Origin: CAWKGV01 sp963849305
Lineage (GTDB): Bacteria > Pseudomonadota > Alphaproteobacteria > Acetobacterales > Acetobacteraceae
Reading direction: 5' to 3'
DNA: 64,000 bases
Assembly (NCBI GenBank): GCA_963849305.1
Contig: CAWKGV010000016.1
Location: forward strand, 1 to 64,000
Positions 43,862 through 52,084 of this stretch are shown piece by piece; the first letter of the stretch is position 1, and each line of letters opens with the position of its first letter. The notes beneath the pieces were generated by a model. That model saw only the letters and a program-made list of their open reading frames with translations. It searched no databases and was not told where the DNA came from. The translations under genes and the position numbers were made by a program.

Positions 43862-45226
43862 ATGACCAGAATGGTCGGCCGCCATGTTCCGCCAGAAATG
43901 GCCGCGCTCTGGCTGGGGGAGTTGGTGCTCGCGTTTGTCGTTATCTACGCGATGCTGGTCGCGCCTGCCGCGCTGGACCTGCTCGGCGTCTCCTGGACCG
44001 CGCTCGATCTGCATCTCGCCAATCGCGCCGCGCTGCTCGCCGTCACCATCGGCGCGGTGGCGGTGGCGATCGGGCTCTACCGGCCCGACATCTGCTTCGA
44101 TCCGCGCCGAGTGGCGTTGAATGCGGCGATCGTCGCGGTCCTGGCGTTTCCGGCGGCGTTGGCGATCGGCGGCGAGTTCAGCGGCGGCCTCGATCGCGGC
44201 TATGCCGCCTGGCTCGCGAAGGCCCTGCTGACCTGGGCGCTGTGCGTGCTGCTCACCCGATGGGCGCTCAGCCTCGCTTTGCACCAGCGTCTCCTGGCCC
44301 GGCGCATCCTGGTCCTCGGCTCGGGCGAGCCGGCTGTCCGGTTGCGTCAGGCGCTGCGATCGCGACGCGGGGCCCTGTTCCAGACGGGCACGCTCGACGG
44401 CGGCACCGATGTTGCCCAACTATCGGCGGATGAATTGCGCCGCGGCCGCATCTGGGGCGTCGTCATCGCCGACCCTCACCTGTGTCCGATGGCCGAGGCG
44501 AGGCTGGTCGAGTGCAAGCTGCGCGGCGTGCGGGTGTTCGATGAGCTGGGATTCTGCGAACAGCATCTCGGCCGGATCAGCCTGGAGCGAATCGACAGCG
44601 GCTGGTTCATCGCCGCCGACGGTTTCGCGTGCGGCCCGGTGCGGCACGCGGCCAAGCGCCTGATCGACATCATGATCAGCCTGGTCCTCCTGATGCTCAC
44701 GCTGCCGCTGGCGCTGGTCGCGATGCTGGCGATCAGGCTCGGCAGCTCCGGGCCGGTGCTCTATCGCCAGGAGCGGGTTGGCTTGCACGGCCGGCCGTTC
44801 ACGCTACTGAAGTTCCGCAGCATGCGGGTTAACGCGGAGGCCGGCGGCCACCCGCGCTGGGCGGCCCAGCGCGACGCCCGCGTGACCCGCGTCGGAGCGT
44901 TCATCCGTTCGACGCGCATCGACGAGCTGCCGCAATTGCTCAATGTGCTGCGCGGCGACATGAGCCTGGTCGGGCCGCGGCCCGAGCGGCCTCACTTCGT
45001 CGAGCAGCTTGCCGAGGTCATCCCGTTCTATCATCAGCGCAGCTTCGTCAAGCCGGGCATCACGGGCTGGGCGCAGGTGAACTATCCCTATGGCGCCTCG
45101 GTCGAGGACGCGCGCGAGAAGCTGGTCTATGACCTGTTCTACGTAAAGAATCGAAGTCTGGTTCTAGACCTTCTGATCCTGGTCGCAACCGTGCGCGTGA
45201 TCCTGTTCCGCGAGGGCGCGCGCTAG
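43862..45226 (+). CDS. Polyprenyl-phosphate sugar transferase, XrtA-associated
   Basis: 454 residues. An N-terminal membrane domain with four to five helices and a Rossmann-like region (RRILVLGSGEPAVRLRQALR) are followed by the catalytic bacterial sugar transferase domain: KRLIDIMISLVLLMLTLPLA, GPVLYRQERVGLHGRPFTLL, KFRSMRVNAEAGGHPRW, DELPQLLNVLRGDMSLVGPR, PERPHFVEQLAEVIPFYHQR and ITGWAQVNYPYGAS. It puts the first sugar-1-phosphate onto undecaprenyl phosphate. GGAGGAGCG upstream supports ATG 43862. It is the first rightward gene of the locus. Confidence 0.94.
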   Translation: MTRMVGRHVPPEMAALWLGELVLAFVVIYAMLVAPAALDLLGVSWTALDLHLANRAALLAVTIGAVAVAIGLYRPDICFDPRRVALNAAIVAVLAFPAALAIGGEFSGGLDRGYAAWLAKALLTWALCVLLTRWALSLALHQRLLARRILVLGSGEPAVRLRQALRSRRGALFQTGTLDGGTDVAQLSADELRRGRIWGVVIADPHLCPMAEARLVECKLRGVRVFDELGFCEQHLGRISLERIDSGWFIAADGFACGPVRHAAKRLIDIMISLVLLMLTLPLALVAMLAIRLGSSGPVLYRQERVGLHGRPFTLLKFRSMRVNAEAGGHPRWAAQRDARVTRVGAFIRSTRIDELPQLLNVLRGDMSLVGPRPERPHFVEQLAEVIPFYHQRSFVKPGITGWAQVNYPYGASVEDAREKLVYDLFYVKNRSLVLDLLILVATVRVILFREGAR

Positions 45227-45370
45227 GCCGGCCGCCCTCCCGCGTCATGGCAGGGCTTTACGAGGCTTGACGAGGGCAGCCAACGAAGAGTCCATGCTGC
45301 GGATCTTGCGTTGGATATGGCCGCCGCCGATCCTTGAACCGAACTCAGACCAAGGGCTCCGAACTTGACC

Positions 45371-48154
45371 ATGCCGCATATCCGTCGGTGCCGCGCGGCT
45401 CTGCTGGTCGCCGGAATCGGCCTCTGCCCGCTCGCCGCGCAGGCGCGGGACTATATCGCCGCCGCCCGAGAGGCGGTCCAGGCGGGCGACCTAAAGACCG
45501 CCGAGATCGAACTCCGTAACGCCGTGCGCGCCGACCCGCAGAACGCCGACAACCGATTCTCCCTGGCACGGGTGGAACTCATTCTGGGCGACGCCGCCGG
45601 CGCCGAGCGCGACGCGGCCGCCGCCCAAGAGCGTGGCTATGACCCGCATCTGGTACTGCCGCTGCTTGGCGAGGCGCTGCTCGCGCAGAACCGCGCCGAC
45701 GACGTGCTGGCGCGGTTCCAGGTCAAGGGCGAGGACCACAAGCTGGACGCCGAGATCCTGCTGCTGCGTGGAGAGGCGCAGGCGCGCATCGGCCAGTTCG
45801 ATGCGGCGCAAGCCTCCTTCGCCGAAGCCAAGCAGTCCGATCCATCGATGGTGCGCGCCTGGGTGGCCGATGCCACGCTCGCGCTCGCGCGCGGCGACAC
45901 GGCGGCCGCCGCCGGTATGGCCGATCATGCGCTCGCTATGCAGCCGAAGTCGGTCGAGGCCCTGGTGCTCAAGGCCCGCGTGATGCGGGCCAGGGGCGAG
46001 GTGGCGGGATCGCTCGCGCTGCTCGGGATGGTCATCGCGGACAACCCGACCGCGCTGGAAGCCCGCCTCGACCGAGCGGAGACGCTGATCGCCACCGGCA
46101 AGGGTGCCGCCGCCAAGCCTGATATCGATGCGGTGCTGAAGCTCATGCCGGGCAACGTGCAAGCGCTGTTCCTCCGCGCGGTGTCGCTGCACGAGGCACA
46201 CGACGACAAGACGGCCGATCTGGTGCTCGAGAAGCTGTCCGCCATCCTCCCGCGCTTCCCGCGCGGCTATCTCCTGCTGGCGGCGGTCAAGGAGCGGCTG
46301 GGCGAGCTGGCGCAAGCCGAGGATGCGATTGCCAAGCATATCGCCCGCGACCCCGACGACCCCACCGGGTACAAGCTGCTCGCCCAGATAGATCTCGAGA
46401 AAGGCCGACCGGACCTCGCGATTGTGCCGCTGACCCAGGCGATCGCGGCCGGCAAGGCCGATGTCGCGACCCACGTCATGCTCGGCCGCGCCTATGCGGC
46501 CACCGGCCAGCCGGCGCAGGCCGCGGAGAGCCTGAAACGAGCCGAGGCTATGGCACCGACTGACATAGCGGTGAGGACCGAGCTGGCTGCGTCCCTGATT
46601 CGCAGCGGGCACCCCAATGAGGCGATGGCCGACCTCGAACGCACGCTCGCGCTCGCACCGAAGCAGCCCGCCGTGGGCGAGGCGCTGGTATTCGCGGCCA
46701 TCAATACCGGCGATCTAAGCAAGGCGGACCGCGCGCTCGCCGAGGTGCGGGCGGCTGCCGGCGGCACGGCGGTGACGCAAAACCTGGCCGGGGCGGTCCA
46801 GCTCGCGAAACTGGACGTAAAAGGCGCGCGCGCCACGTTCGAGAGCGACATCCGCGAGAACCCCGACTTCACCCCCGCCAAGGCGAACCTCGCCCGCGTG
46901 ATGGCGATGCAGGGGCAGCAGGCCGACGCGGATAAGGTGCTCTCGGGCATCCTGAAGAAGAGCCCCACCGCCGAGCCCGCTTTGTCCATGCTGACCGCTG
47001 CGATGCTCCACGACGGCCGGGCGGGCGACGCGATGGCGTTATTGGAGCGCGCCCATGATGCGGCCCCGACCAACCTGGCGCTGACGGTCCGCCTCGCCGA
47101 CGCGTTCATCCGGACTGGCAGTCCGCAGAAGGCGCTCGATCTCACTCGGCAGGCCGTTGAGGAAGTCGAGCCGGGGTCCATCCCGGCCACCGGCTCGCTT
47201 CCGGCGCTGCTGGCGGGCGAGGCCGCCGCGCAAATCGTGCTCAAGCAAGCGAATGAGGCGCGCGCGACGCTGAACAGGCTCCTGGAGATCGATCCGCGCG
47301 CCACGCAGGTGCGCCAACAGCTCGCGGAGCTGATGGTGCAAGCCGGCGACTATGAGGCCGCGCGCAATGTCATCAAGGCCGGAATTCGGATCAGGCCGCG
47401 CGACTATCAGCTCTATCTCGACTACGCGCTGACCGACCTGAAGGCGGGCGGACTCGCGTCCGCGCTAAGCACTGCGGAGGCGCTGCGCCAGCAGGACCAA
47501 GGATTCGAGATGCTCGCCGCGCTGGCGGGCGACGTCTATCTGGCGGCGAACAAGCCCGATGAAGCCGTCAAGGCTTATCAGGCGGCCGCTGCCGCCGCGC
47601 CATCGAACATGTTCGTGGTCCGGATCGCCACGGCGCTGCAACGGGCGGGCAAACCGGACGAGGCCCGTCAGGCGCTTGCCACCTGGCTCGCGAAGAACCC
47701 CGACGATCTCTCCGTCGCTACCCTGCTCAGCGAACTCGACATCACCTTGAAGCGGTATGACGACGCGCAGGTTGAGCTGCGCGCGATCCTGGCCAAGCAG
47801 CCACGCTCGGCGGTGACGCTGAACAATCTCGCATGGGTGGACCAACTGCGCGGCGACACGCAGGCGCAGCCCTTGGCCGAGCGGGCCTACCTGCTGGCGC
47901 CCTCCCCGGAGACGGCGGACACGCTGGGCTGGATCCTCACGCGCGGCGGCCAGGCCGCCAAGGGCGCGCCGCTGCTGCGCGAAGCCAGCACCGGGGGCGA
48001 TCCACGGATCGCGTACCACCTCGCGGTCGCGCTGAAGGATCTCGGAGAGCGGGAGGAATCGGTGAAGGTTCTGCACGCGGTCGTGGCCGCGCAAGGCGAG
48101 TTCGACGAGAAGACACAGGCCCAGCACCTGCTCGGAGAGATGGGCAAGTCGTAA
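45371..48154 (+). CDS. prsT: Large TPR-repeat protein PrsT, XrtA/PEP-CTERM system
   Basis: 927 residues. A signal peptide (RRCRAALLVAGIGLCPLAAQ) precedes roughly twenty tetratricopeptide-type helical repeats, for example DYIAAAREAVQAGDLKTAEI, LRNAVRADPQNADNRFSLAR and NLARVMAMQGQQADADKVLS, ending with AYLLAPSPETADTLGWILTR. PrsT is the signature TPR protein of XrtA clusters and probably scaffolds the export machinery in the periplasm. Family members are often lipoproteins; here no lipobox cysteine is evident (GLCPLAAQ is the only candidate). ATG at 45371 is chosen over TTG 45365. It follows the sugar transferase gene by 144 bases. Confidence 0.93.
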   Translation: MPHIRRCRAALLVAGIGLCPLAAQARDYIAAAREAVQAGDLKTAEIELRNAVRADPQNADNRFSLARVELILGDAAGAERDAAAAQERGYDPHLVLPLLGEALLAQNRADDVLARFQVKGEDHKLDAEILLLRGEAQARIGQFDAAQASFAEAKQSDPSMVRAWVADATLALARGDTAAAAGMADHALAMQPKSVEALVLKARVMRARGEVAGSLALLGMVIADNPTALEARLDRAETLIATGKGAAAKPDIDAVLKLMPGNVQALFLRAVSLHEAHDDKTADLVLEKLSAILPRFPRGYLLLAAVKERLGELAQAEDAIAKHIARDPDDPTGYKLLAQIDLEKGRPDLAIVPLTQAIAAGKADVATHVMLGRAYAATGQPAQAAESLKRAEAMAPTDIAVRTELAASLIRSGHPNEAMADLERTLALAPKQPAVGEALVFAAINTGDLSKADRALAEVRAAAGGTAVTQNLAGAVQLAKLDVKGARATFESDIRENPDFTPAKANLARVMAMQGQQADADKVLSGILKKSPTAEPALSMLTAAMLHDGRAGDAMALLERAHDAAPTNLALTVRLADAFIRTGSPQKALDLTRQAVEEVEPGSIPATGSLPALLAGEAAAQIVLKQANEARATLNRLLEIDPRATQVRQQLAELMVQAGDYEAARNVIKAGIRIRPRDYQLYLDYALTDLKAGGLASALSTAEALRQQDQGFEMLAALAGDVYLAANKPDEAVKAYQAAAAAAPSNMFVVRIATALQRAGKPDEARQALATWLAKNPDDLSVATLLSELDITLKRYDDAQVELRAILAKQPRSAVTLNNLAWVDQLRGDTQAQPLAERAYLLAPSPETADTLGWILTRGGQAAKGAPLLREASTGGDPRIAYHLAVALKDLGEREESVKVLHAVVAAQGEFDEKTQAQHLLGEMGKS

Positions 48155-48193
48155 CGCCGAGGCGAGACACGCACGGCGGCTGCGGGCCGACGC

Positions 48194-49435
48194 GTGATCC
48201 GGCTTCTCACCTTTTCCACGTTGTTCCCGAATCGGGAGCGGCCCAACCATGGCATCTTCGTCGAGAACCGCTTGCGGCATCTGCTAGCGAGCGGGCAGGC
48301 GGCCAGCACGGTCGTGGCCCCCGTGCCTTACTTCCCCCTCGCCTCGCCACGGTTCGGGGAGTGGAGCGCGAACGCGCGCGCGCCCCGACGCGAGGAGCGG
48401 CACGGCCTGACCGTCTGGCACCCGCGCTATCCGGTGATCCCGAAATTCGGCATGTCGGCCGCCCCCTTTCTGCTGTACCGCGCGGCGCTCCCCTTCCTGC
48501 GACGGCTGCTCGCCGGTGGGCTCGCGGTGGACGCGATCGACGCGCACTACGTCTATCCCGACGGTGTGGCCGCGGTGTGGCTCGGGCGCCGGCTTGGCCT
48601 ACCCGTGGTGGTGACCGCGCGCGGGACCGACGTGAACCTGATCCCGCGCTACGCCATTCCCCGCCGGCTCATCGGCGAGGCGATCGGCGGGGCAGCGGCG
48701 ATGATCGCGGTGAGTGCGGCGCTGAAGGAGGCGCTGGTCGGGCTTGGAGCGCCCGCCGAGAAGGTGACGGTGCTGCGCAACGGCGTGGACACGACACTGT
48801 TTCGACCGCCGGCCGACCGGGGCGCGCTGCGGGCATCGCTCGGCCTGACGCGGCCGACCGTGATCTCGGTCGGTCACCTGGTCGAGCGCAAAGGCCATCA
48901 TCTGGTGATCGAGGCGATGGCGCGCTTGCCGGGGTGCGAGCTAGTCGTGGTTGGCGAGGGGGCGGAGCGGACCCGCCTGGAGGGGCTGGTGGTCGCGATG
49001 GGGCTCGGCGGGCGCGTGCGATTGCTCGGCGCCCGGTCGCATGGCGAGCTGCCGGGTCTGTACGGCGCGGCGGACGTGCTCGTGCTGGCCTCCAGCCGCG
49101 AGGGTTGGGCCAATGTGCTGCTGGAGGCGATGGCCTGCGGCACGCCGGTGGTTGCGACCGATATCTGGGGCAACCCCGAAGTGGTGCGGAGCCGCGAGGC
49201 GGGTGTGCTGACCGAACGTAGCGCCGAGGCGATCGCGGCCGCGGTGGACGCGCTGCTCGCCGCCGCTCCGGAGCGGGCGGCGACTCGCGCCTATGCCGAG
49301 CGGTTCGGCTGGGATGAAACCACGGCGGGGCAGGTGGAGCTGTTCCGGCGCGTTATTTCTGCTCCCTCTCCCTCCGGGAGAGGGCGTGGTGAGGGCTCGC
49401 GCGGCACACAGTCCGAAAGTGGGGTCGCTCTCTAA
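48194..49435 (+). CDS. GT4-family glycosyltransferase
   Basis: 413 residues of the GT-B fold. The N-terminal domain starts RLLTFSTLFPNRERPNHGIF; the donor-binding domain has VTVLRNGVDTTLFRPPADRG, ISVGHLVERKGHHLVIEAMA, LVVVGEGAERTRLEGLVVAM and LASSREGWANVLLEAMACGT (EX7E-type). The last 18 residues (PSPSGRGRGEGSRGTQ and following) are read from a REP palindrome at 49364-49384, so the ancestral stop may have been earlier. It would add a sugar to the exopolysaccharide repeat unit. The start is GTG 48194, 39 bases after prsT; its stop overlaps the convergent nitroreductase gene by four bases. Confidence 0.88.
   Translation: MIRLLTFSTLFPNRERPNHGIFVENRLRHLLASGQAASTVVAPVPYFPLASPRFGEWSANARAPRREERHGLTVWHPRYPVIPKFGMSAAPFLLYRAALPFLRRLLAGGLAVDAIDAHYVYPDGVAAVWLGRRLGLPVVVTARGTDVNLIPRYAIPRRLIGEAIGGAAAMIAVSAALKEALVGLGAPAEKVTVLRNGVDTTLFRPPADRGALRASLGLTRPTVISVGHLVERKGHHLVIEAMARLPGCELVVVGEGAERTRLEGLVVAMGLGGRVRLLGARSHGELPGLYGAADVLVLASSREGWANVLLEAMACGTPVVATDIWGNPEVVRSREAGVLTERSAEAIAAAVDALLAAAPERAATRAYAERFGWDETTAGQVELFRRVISAPSPSGRGRGEGSRGTQSESGVAL
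49364..49384. repeat. REP-type palindrome at the 3' end of the glycosyltransferase gene
   Basis: CCCTCTCCC, TCC loop, GGGAGAGGG, followed by CGTGGTGAGGG, the common tail of this REP family. It is read in frame and contributes to the last 18 codons. Confidence 0.72.
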
Positions 49436-50124
49436 TCGGGCCATGCCGTCCCCCAGCGGTCGGCGTGGGCCACCTCCGCGAGCGGACGCCGGGTCGTCAG
49501 CGGGCCGAACTTGTCGAGCGGGTAGCCGATGGGCATCAGCGCGTAGGTGGTCACGTCGTCCGGCAGGCCAAGCACGGTGCGCACCTCGTCCTCGCAACGG
49601 ATGTGGTTGGTGGTGATCACGGTGCCGAGCCCGAGCGCGCGGCAGGCGAGGATGATGTTCTGGACCGCTGGGTAGATGCTCGCGCCGCGAATGCGGTCCA
49701 TGTAGGCGATCTCGTCCTGATAGCGGGCCTGGATGTCGGGCGGGAGCGATTGCTTGGGCGGCAGCGTGGGCTGGCGCAGGCAGGGGATGAGAATCACCGG
49801 CGCCTCGCCCATGTGCTCCCAGAGATGCGCGCCGGAGGTCATGAGGCGCTGGAACTGCGCTTCGGTCAGATGCGCCGGCCGACCGCGCGCGGCATAGATC
49901 GCGGCGGCGATGTCGGATCCCTTGCGGTAGATCGCGCCGAGCTTGCGCCGCTGCTCGACCTCGCGCACGACGATGAAGGCCCAGTTCTGCGCGTTGCCGC
50001 CGGAGGATGCGCGGATCGCGGCATCCAGGATTTGGGTGAGTAGTTCCTCTGGTATCGGATCAGGCTTGAGGCGGCGCAGGGAGCGCGCGGTGTGGATCGC
50101 TTCGAACAGTCCGATATCAGGCAT
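49432..50124 (-). CDS. Nitroreductase family FMN-dependent oxidoreductase
   Basis: 230 residues. FMN-binding features are IHTARSLRRLKPDPIPEELL (Arg pair), RASSGGNAQNWAFIVVREVE, RGASIYPAVQNIILACRALG and GLGTVITTNHIRCEDEVRTV, then ALMPIGYPLDKFGPLTTRRP. Members reduce nitro groups, quinones or enones with NAD(P)H; the natural substrate is unknown. A degenerate piece of a related gene lies at 50945-51050 on the same strand, on the far side of the toxin-antitoxin pair. ATG at 50124 matches the family start. Confidence 0.9.
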   Translation of the reverse strand: MPDIGLFEAIHTARSLRRLKPDPIPEELLTQILDAAIRASSGGNAQNWAFIVVREVEQRRKLGAIYRKGSDIAAAIYAARGRPAHLTEAQFQRLMTSGAHLWEHMGEAPVILIPCLRQPTLPPKQSLPPDIQARYQDEIAYMDRIRGASIYPAVQNIILACRALGLGTVITTNHIRCEDEVRTVLGLPDDVTTYALMPIGYPLDKFGPLTTRRPLAEVAHADRWGTAWPD

Positions 50125-50253
50125 GGCGCCGCCTCCGGGGTGGGCTCTCCATAACAGCGCGGAACGGGATGGTTGCGAAGGGACTGGAACTGGCGAGAGC
50201 GAGGCGCAGCCCCTGCTCAGGGCGTCGCCAACGGTATTTTGTTTGACACGGCG

Positions 50254-50268
50254 CTCGCTATTAGCGAG
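50254..50268. promoter_or_regulatory. Palindromic operator candidate upstream of the toxin gene
   Basis: CTCGCTA-T-TAGCGAG is a perfect 15-bp palindrome 13 bases upstream of the toxin ATG and just downstream of TTGACA at 50243 (-35-like). Toxin-antitoxin operons are commonly repressed by antitoxin binding to such a palindrome. Confidence 0.62.
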
Positions 50269-50281
50269 TGTGCCCATCGCG

Positions 50282-50533
50282 ATGGCGCTCATTGTCCCGC
50301 CGGGAGTTGCCAAACAATTGGCCGGAATGCCTCGGGCGGAGGCGGAGCGCCTGCTCGGCCGGCTGGAGCGGATCGCGAACGCGCCGCATGTGCGGCACGC
50401 TGGCGTCGTGGCTATACGAGGGGAGGCGGGCCTATTCCGCGTGCGCCAGGGTAACTGGCGAGCGGTGTTCGCCCTCGAGGATGGCGATGTGATCGTGGAT
50501 CGCGTTGGCCATCGGAAGGAGGTTTATCGATGA
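50282..50533 (+). CDS. RelE/ParE-family toxin
   Basis: 83 residues, typical length. The compact alpha/beta fold is suggested by ALIVPPGVAKQLAGMPRAEA, RLLGRLERIANAPHVRHAGV, GLFRVRQGNWRAVFALEDGD and VIVDRVGHRKEVYR; the Arg in FRVRQGNWRAVF and the C-terminal HRKEVY are typical of RelE relatives that cut mRNA on the ribosome, but ParE-type gyrase poisoning cannot be excluded. It stands before its antitoxin gene, as in HigBA-type order. ATG at 50282 follows the operator palindrome. Confidence 0.82.
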   Translation: MALIVPPGVAKQLAGMPRAEAERLLGRLERIANAPHVRHAGVVAIRGEAGLFRVRQGNWRAVFALEDGDVIVDRVGHRKEVYR

Positions 50534-50542
50534 CTTCTGGTC

Positions 50543-50944
50543 GTGCCGAAGCCGCTCAGGGAGACGGACGAGACGGTCACGCTGAGGCGGGCGGACTGGG
50601 ACGTTTTGATCGAGCAGATCGAGGATGCCGAAGACCTTGCGGCCGTGGCCGCGCGACGCGCGCATGAAGCAAAGGTGGGCAAGGACGCCGCCCGCCGGAA
50701 CTATCTGACTGGGGAGGAAGTTCGGCGTTTGCTGAACGGCGACAGCCCGGTGAAGGTTTGGCGGGAGAAGCGAGGCTGGTCGCAACGCGAATTGGCGACG
50801 AGGGCCGATGTCGGCCCGAGCTACCTCGCCGAGATCGAAACCGGTCAGAAGCCAGGGAGTGCGGAGGCGATGCTCAAGCTTGCTCGCGCGTTGGACGTGC
50901 CGATGGAGGATATCGTTGGCAACTATCGGGCGGCCCGGAGCTGA
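50543..50944 (+). CDS. XRE-family antitoxin
   Basis: 133 residues. The C-terminal half is an XRE helix-turn-helix (VWREKRGWSQRELATRADVG, PSYLAEIETGQKPGSAEAML, KLARALDVPMEDIVG). The N-terminal half, with TVTLRRADWDVLIEQIEDAE, is helical and probably neutralises the toxin encoded 9 bases upstream. It would also bind the 15-bp palindrome ahead of the toxin gene. The start is GTG 50543. Confidence 0.84.
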   Translation: MPKPLRETDETVTLRRADWDVLIEQIEDAEDLAAVAARRAHEAKVGKDAARRNYLTGEEVRRLLNGDSPVKVWREKRGWSQRELATRADVGPSYLAEIETGQKPGSAEAMLKLARALDVPMEDIVGNYRAARS

Positions 50945-51050
50945 TCGGGGTCACGCACCACGATAAATGTCCAGTTCCGGGCGCCGCCGGAGGGCGCGTG
51001 GGTGGCCCGTCCAGGATTGGGGTGAGCTGGTCCCCGTGCTGGTGCAAGGC
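50945..51050 (-). pseudogene. Nitroreductase fragment
   Basis: On the minus strand the frames read DQLTPILD and then, after one frame change, SGGARNWTFIVVRDPDQL, closely matching EELLTQILDAA and SSGGNAQNWAFIVVREVE of the intact nitroreductase gene at 49432-50124. The rest of the gene is missing; the similarity ends where the antitoxin gene ends. The toxin-antitoxin pair may have been inserted into, or replaced most of, a second nitroreductase gene. Confidence 0.6.
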
Positions 51051-51095
51051 AAGCGACCCCCGGACGCATACCGGACGAGAGTTCGCCCTAAACCT

Positions 51096-51135
51096 AAAAG
51101 CCCCCGCCCTTGCGGGAGAGGGTTGGGGGAGGGGT
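51096..51135. repeat. REP-type palindrome
   Basis: AAGCCCCCGCCCTTGCGGGAGAGGGTTGGGGGAGGGG lies here (stem CCCGC/GCGGG with the usual GGGGGAGGGG tail). It lies between the nitroreductase fragment and the end of the interrupted gene that follows. Confidence 0.6.
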
Positions 51136-51232
51136 CGAACGGTCTATGCAACGGGTCGCTAGTATTAGCCCGCTAACGCGCCCGCTACGGCAGCACGCGC
51201 CAGAAGGCCGAGTTTCGAGCGCTCATGCACGT

Positions 51233-51764
51233 TCTCCCCAAGCCAGTTTGGAATCAGGGCGCCTTGGGAGGCGAAGTGTTCCACATGAACCTTAATTAAA
51301 TTATAATATAATTGATGATTATTAATATAGTTTTTATAAGAAAAAAAATTTGTATTGTGTTGTTGATTATAATTGTTTGTATATTGTGGTGTTTTGTGTT
51401 GTATGGTGTATGGAATATTTATTTATGAATAGATTGAATATTTTTTTTATTGATGAAATTTATATTATTATTAATATTATGTTGTGATATGATTGATGTT
51501 TTTGAGAATAATGATTAATATATGATATTTTATATGAATATTATAATATTTTAATTTTTATTATGTTTTTATGATAATATTATATTAATATGTATATTAT
51601 ATTATATTATATTATTAATTATTAATTTTTTTTAATTTATATATAATAAATATTTGTTATGATATTATTTGTTATAAATATTAATTATGAATGATTATAT
51701 ACATCTCTCCCCAAGCCAGTTTGGAATCAGGGCGCCTTGGGAGGCGAAGTGTTCCACATGAACC
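51233..51764. repeat. Perfect 59-bp direct repeat flanking the AT-rich insert
   Basis: Bases 51233-51291 and 51706-51764 are identical over 59 positions (TCTCCCCAAGCCAGTTTGGA at the start, TTCCACATGAACC at the end). The first differing bases are T against C on the left and T against A on the right. Both copies are coding sequence of the interrupted gene, so this is a duplication of target sequence, not part of the insert. Confidence 0.9.
51292..51705. other. Cytosine-free AT-rich insert, 414 bp
   Basis: On the plus strand, 51292-51701 contains no C at all in 410 bases, by hand count about 47 G, and the remainder A and T. The surrounding genome is GC-rich. No open frame of note, no tRNA and no terminal inverted repeat is seen. 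Only the final ACATC (51701-51705) brings two C. It divides a gene and is bracketed by the 59-bp direct repeat. Whether it is a real insertion or an assembly artefact cannot be decided from sequence. Confidence 0.85.
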
Positions 51765-52084
51765 ACTGTTACCCTTCCGTCCGTATAGGCGACCTTATTG
51801 ACCCAGCGCCATGAGCCGCGCCGGGCCGTCTCTATCAGCCGGCGCGCTGCCTGCACATAACCACCCTTTGCGCCAAGGCCGAACATCACGATGAGCCTGG
51901 TGGTCTCTGGTAGGCCGGACAGGAAGCGCAACGCGCATTGGTTGGCTACTTCGCGGCCAAAGTCGGTGGCAACGAATTTGTCAAGCATGCCGCCGCCCGA
52001 TCCCTTCCAGATCCGTTCCTTTCGGTCGAACCGCTCGACGTACAGCGCACAAGTGAGCCGAAGTGAAACCGACCACTCGGGTCC

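Larger units (their letters stand above)
51165..52075 (-). pseudogene. Conserved-looking gene, function not recognised, interrupted by a C-free insert
   Basis: Read leftwards from about 52075, the protein runs YVERFDRKERIWKGSGGGML, DKFVATDFGREVANQCALRF, LSGLPETTRLIVMFGLGAKG, RRGSWRWVNKVAYTDGRVTV and VHVEHFASQGALIPNWLGE. There it is broken by an AT-rich insert and a second copy of the last 59 bases. If the insert and one copy are removed, the frame continues NVHERSKLGLLARAAVAGAL to a stop at 51165. The 5' end is missing because a decayed IS5-family element abuts it. I do not recognise the family with certainty. The restored C-terminal 150 residues look like ordinary coding sequence. Confidence 0.55.

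Noticed and set aside
51292..51705. Replication origin or phage-derived AT-rich island
   Set aside because: No DnaA boxes, no open frames and no C at all; the flanking 59-bp duplication within a gene argues for insertion or artefact.
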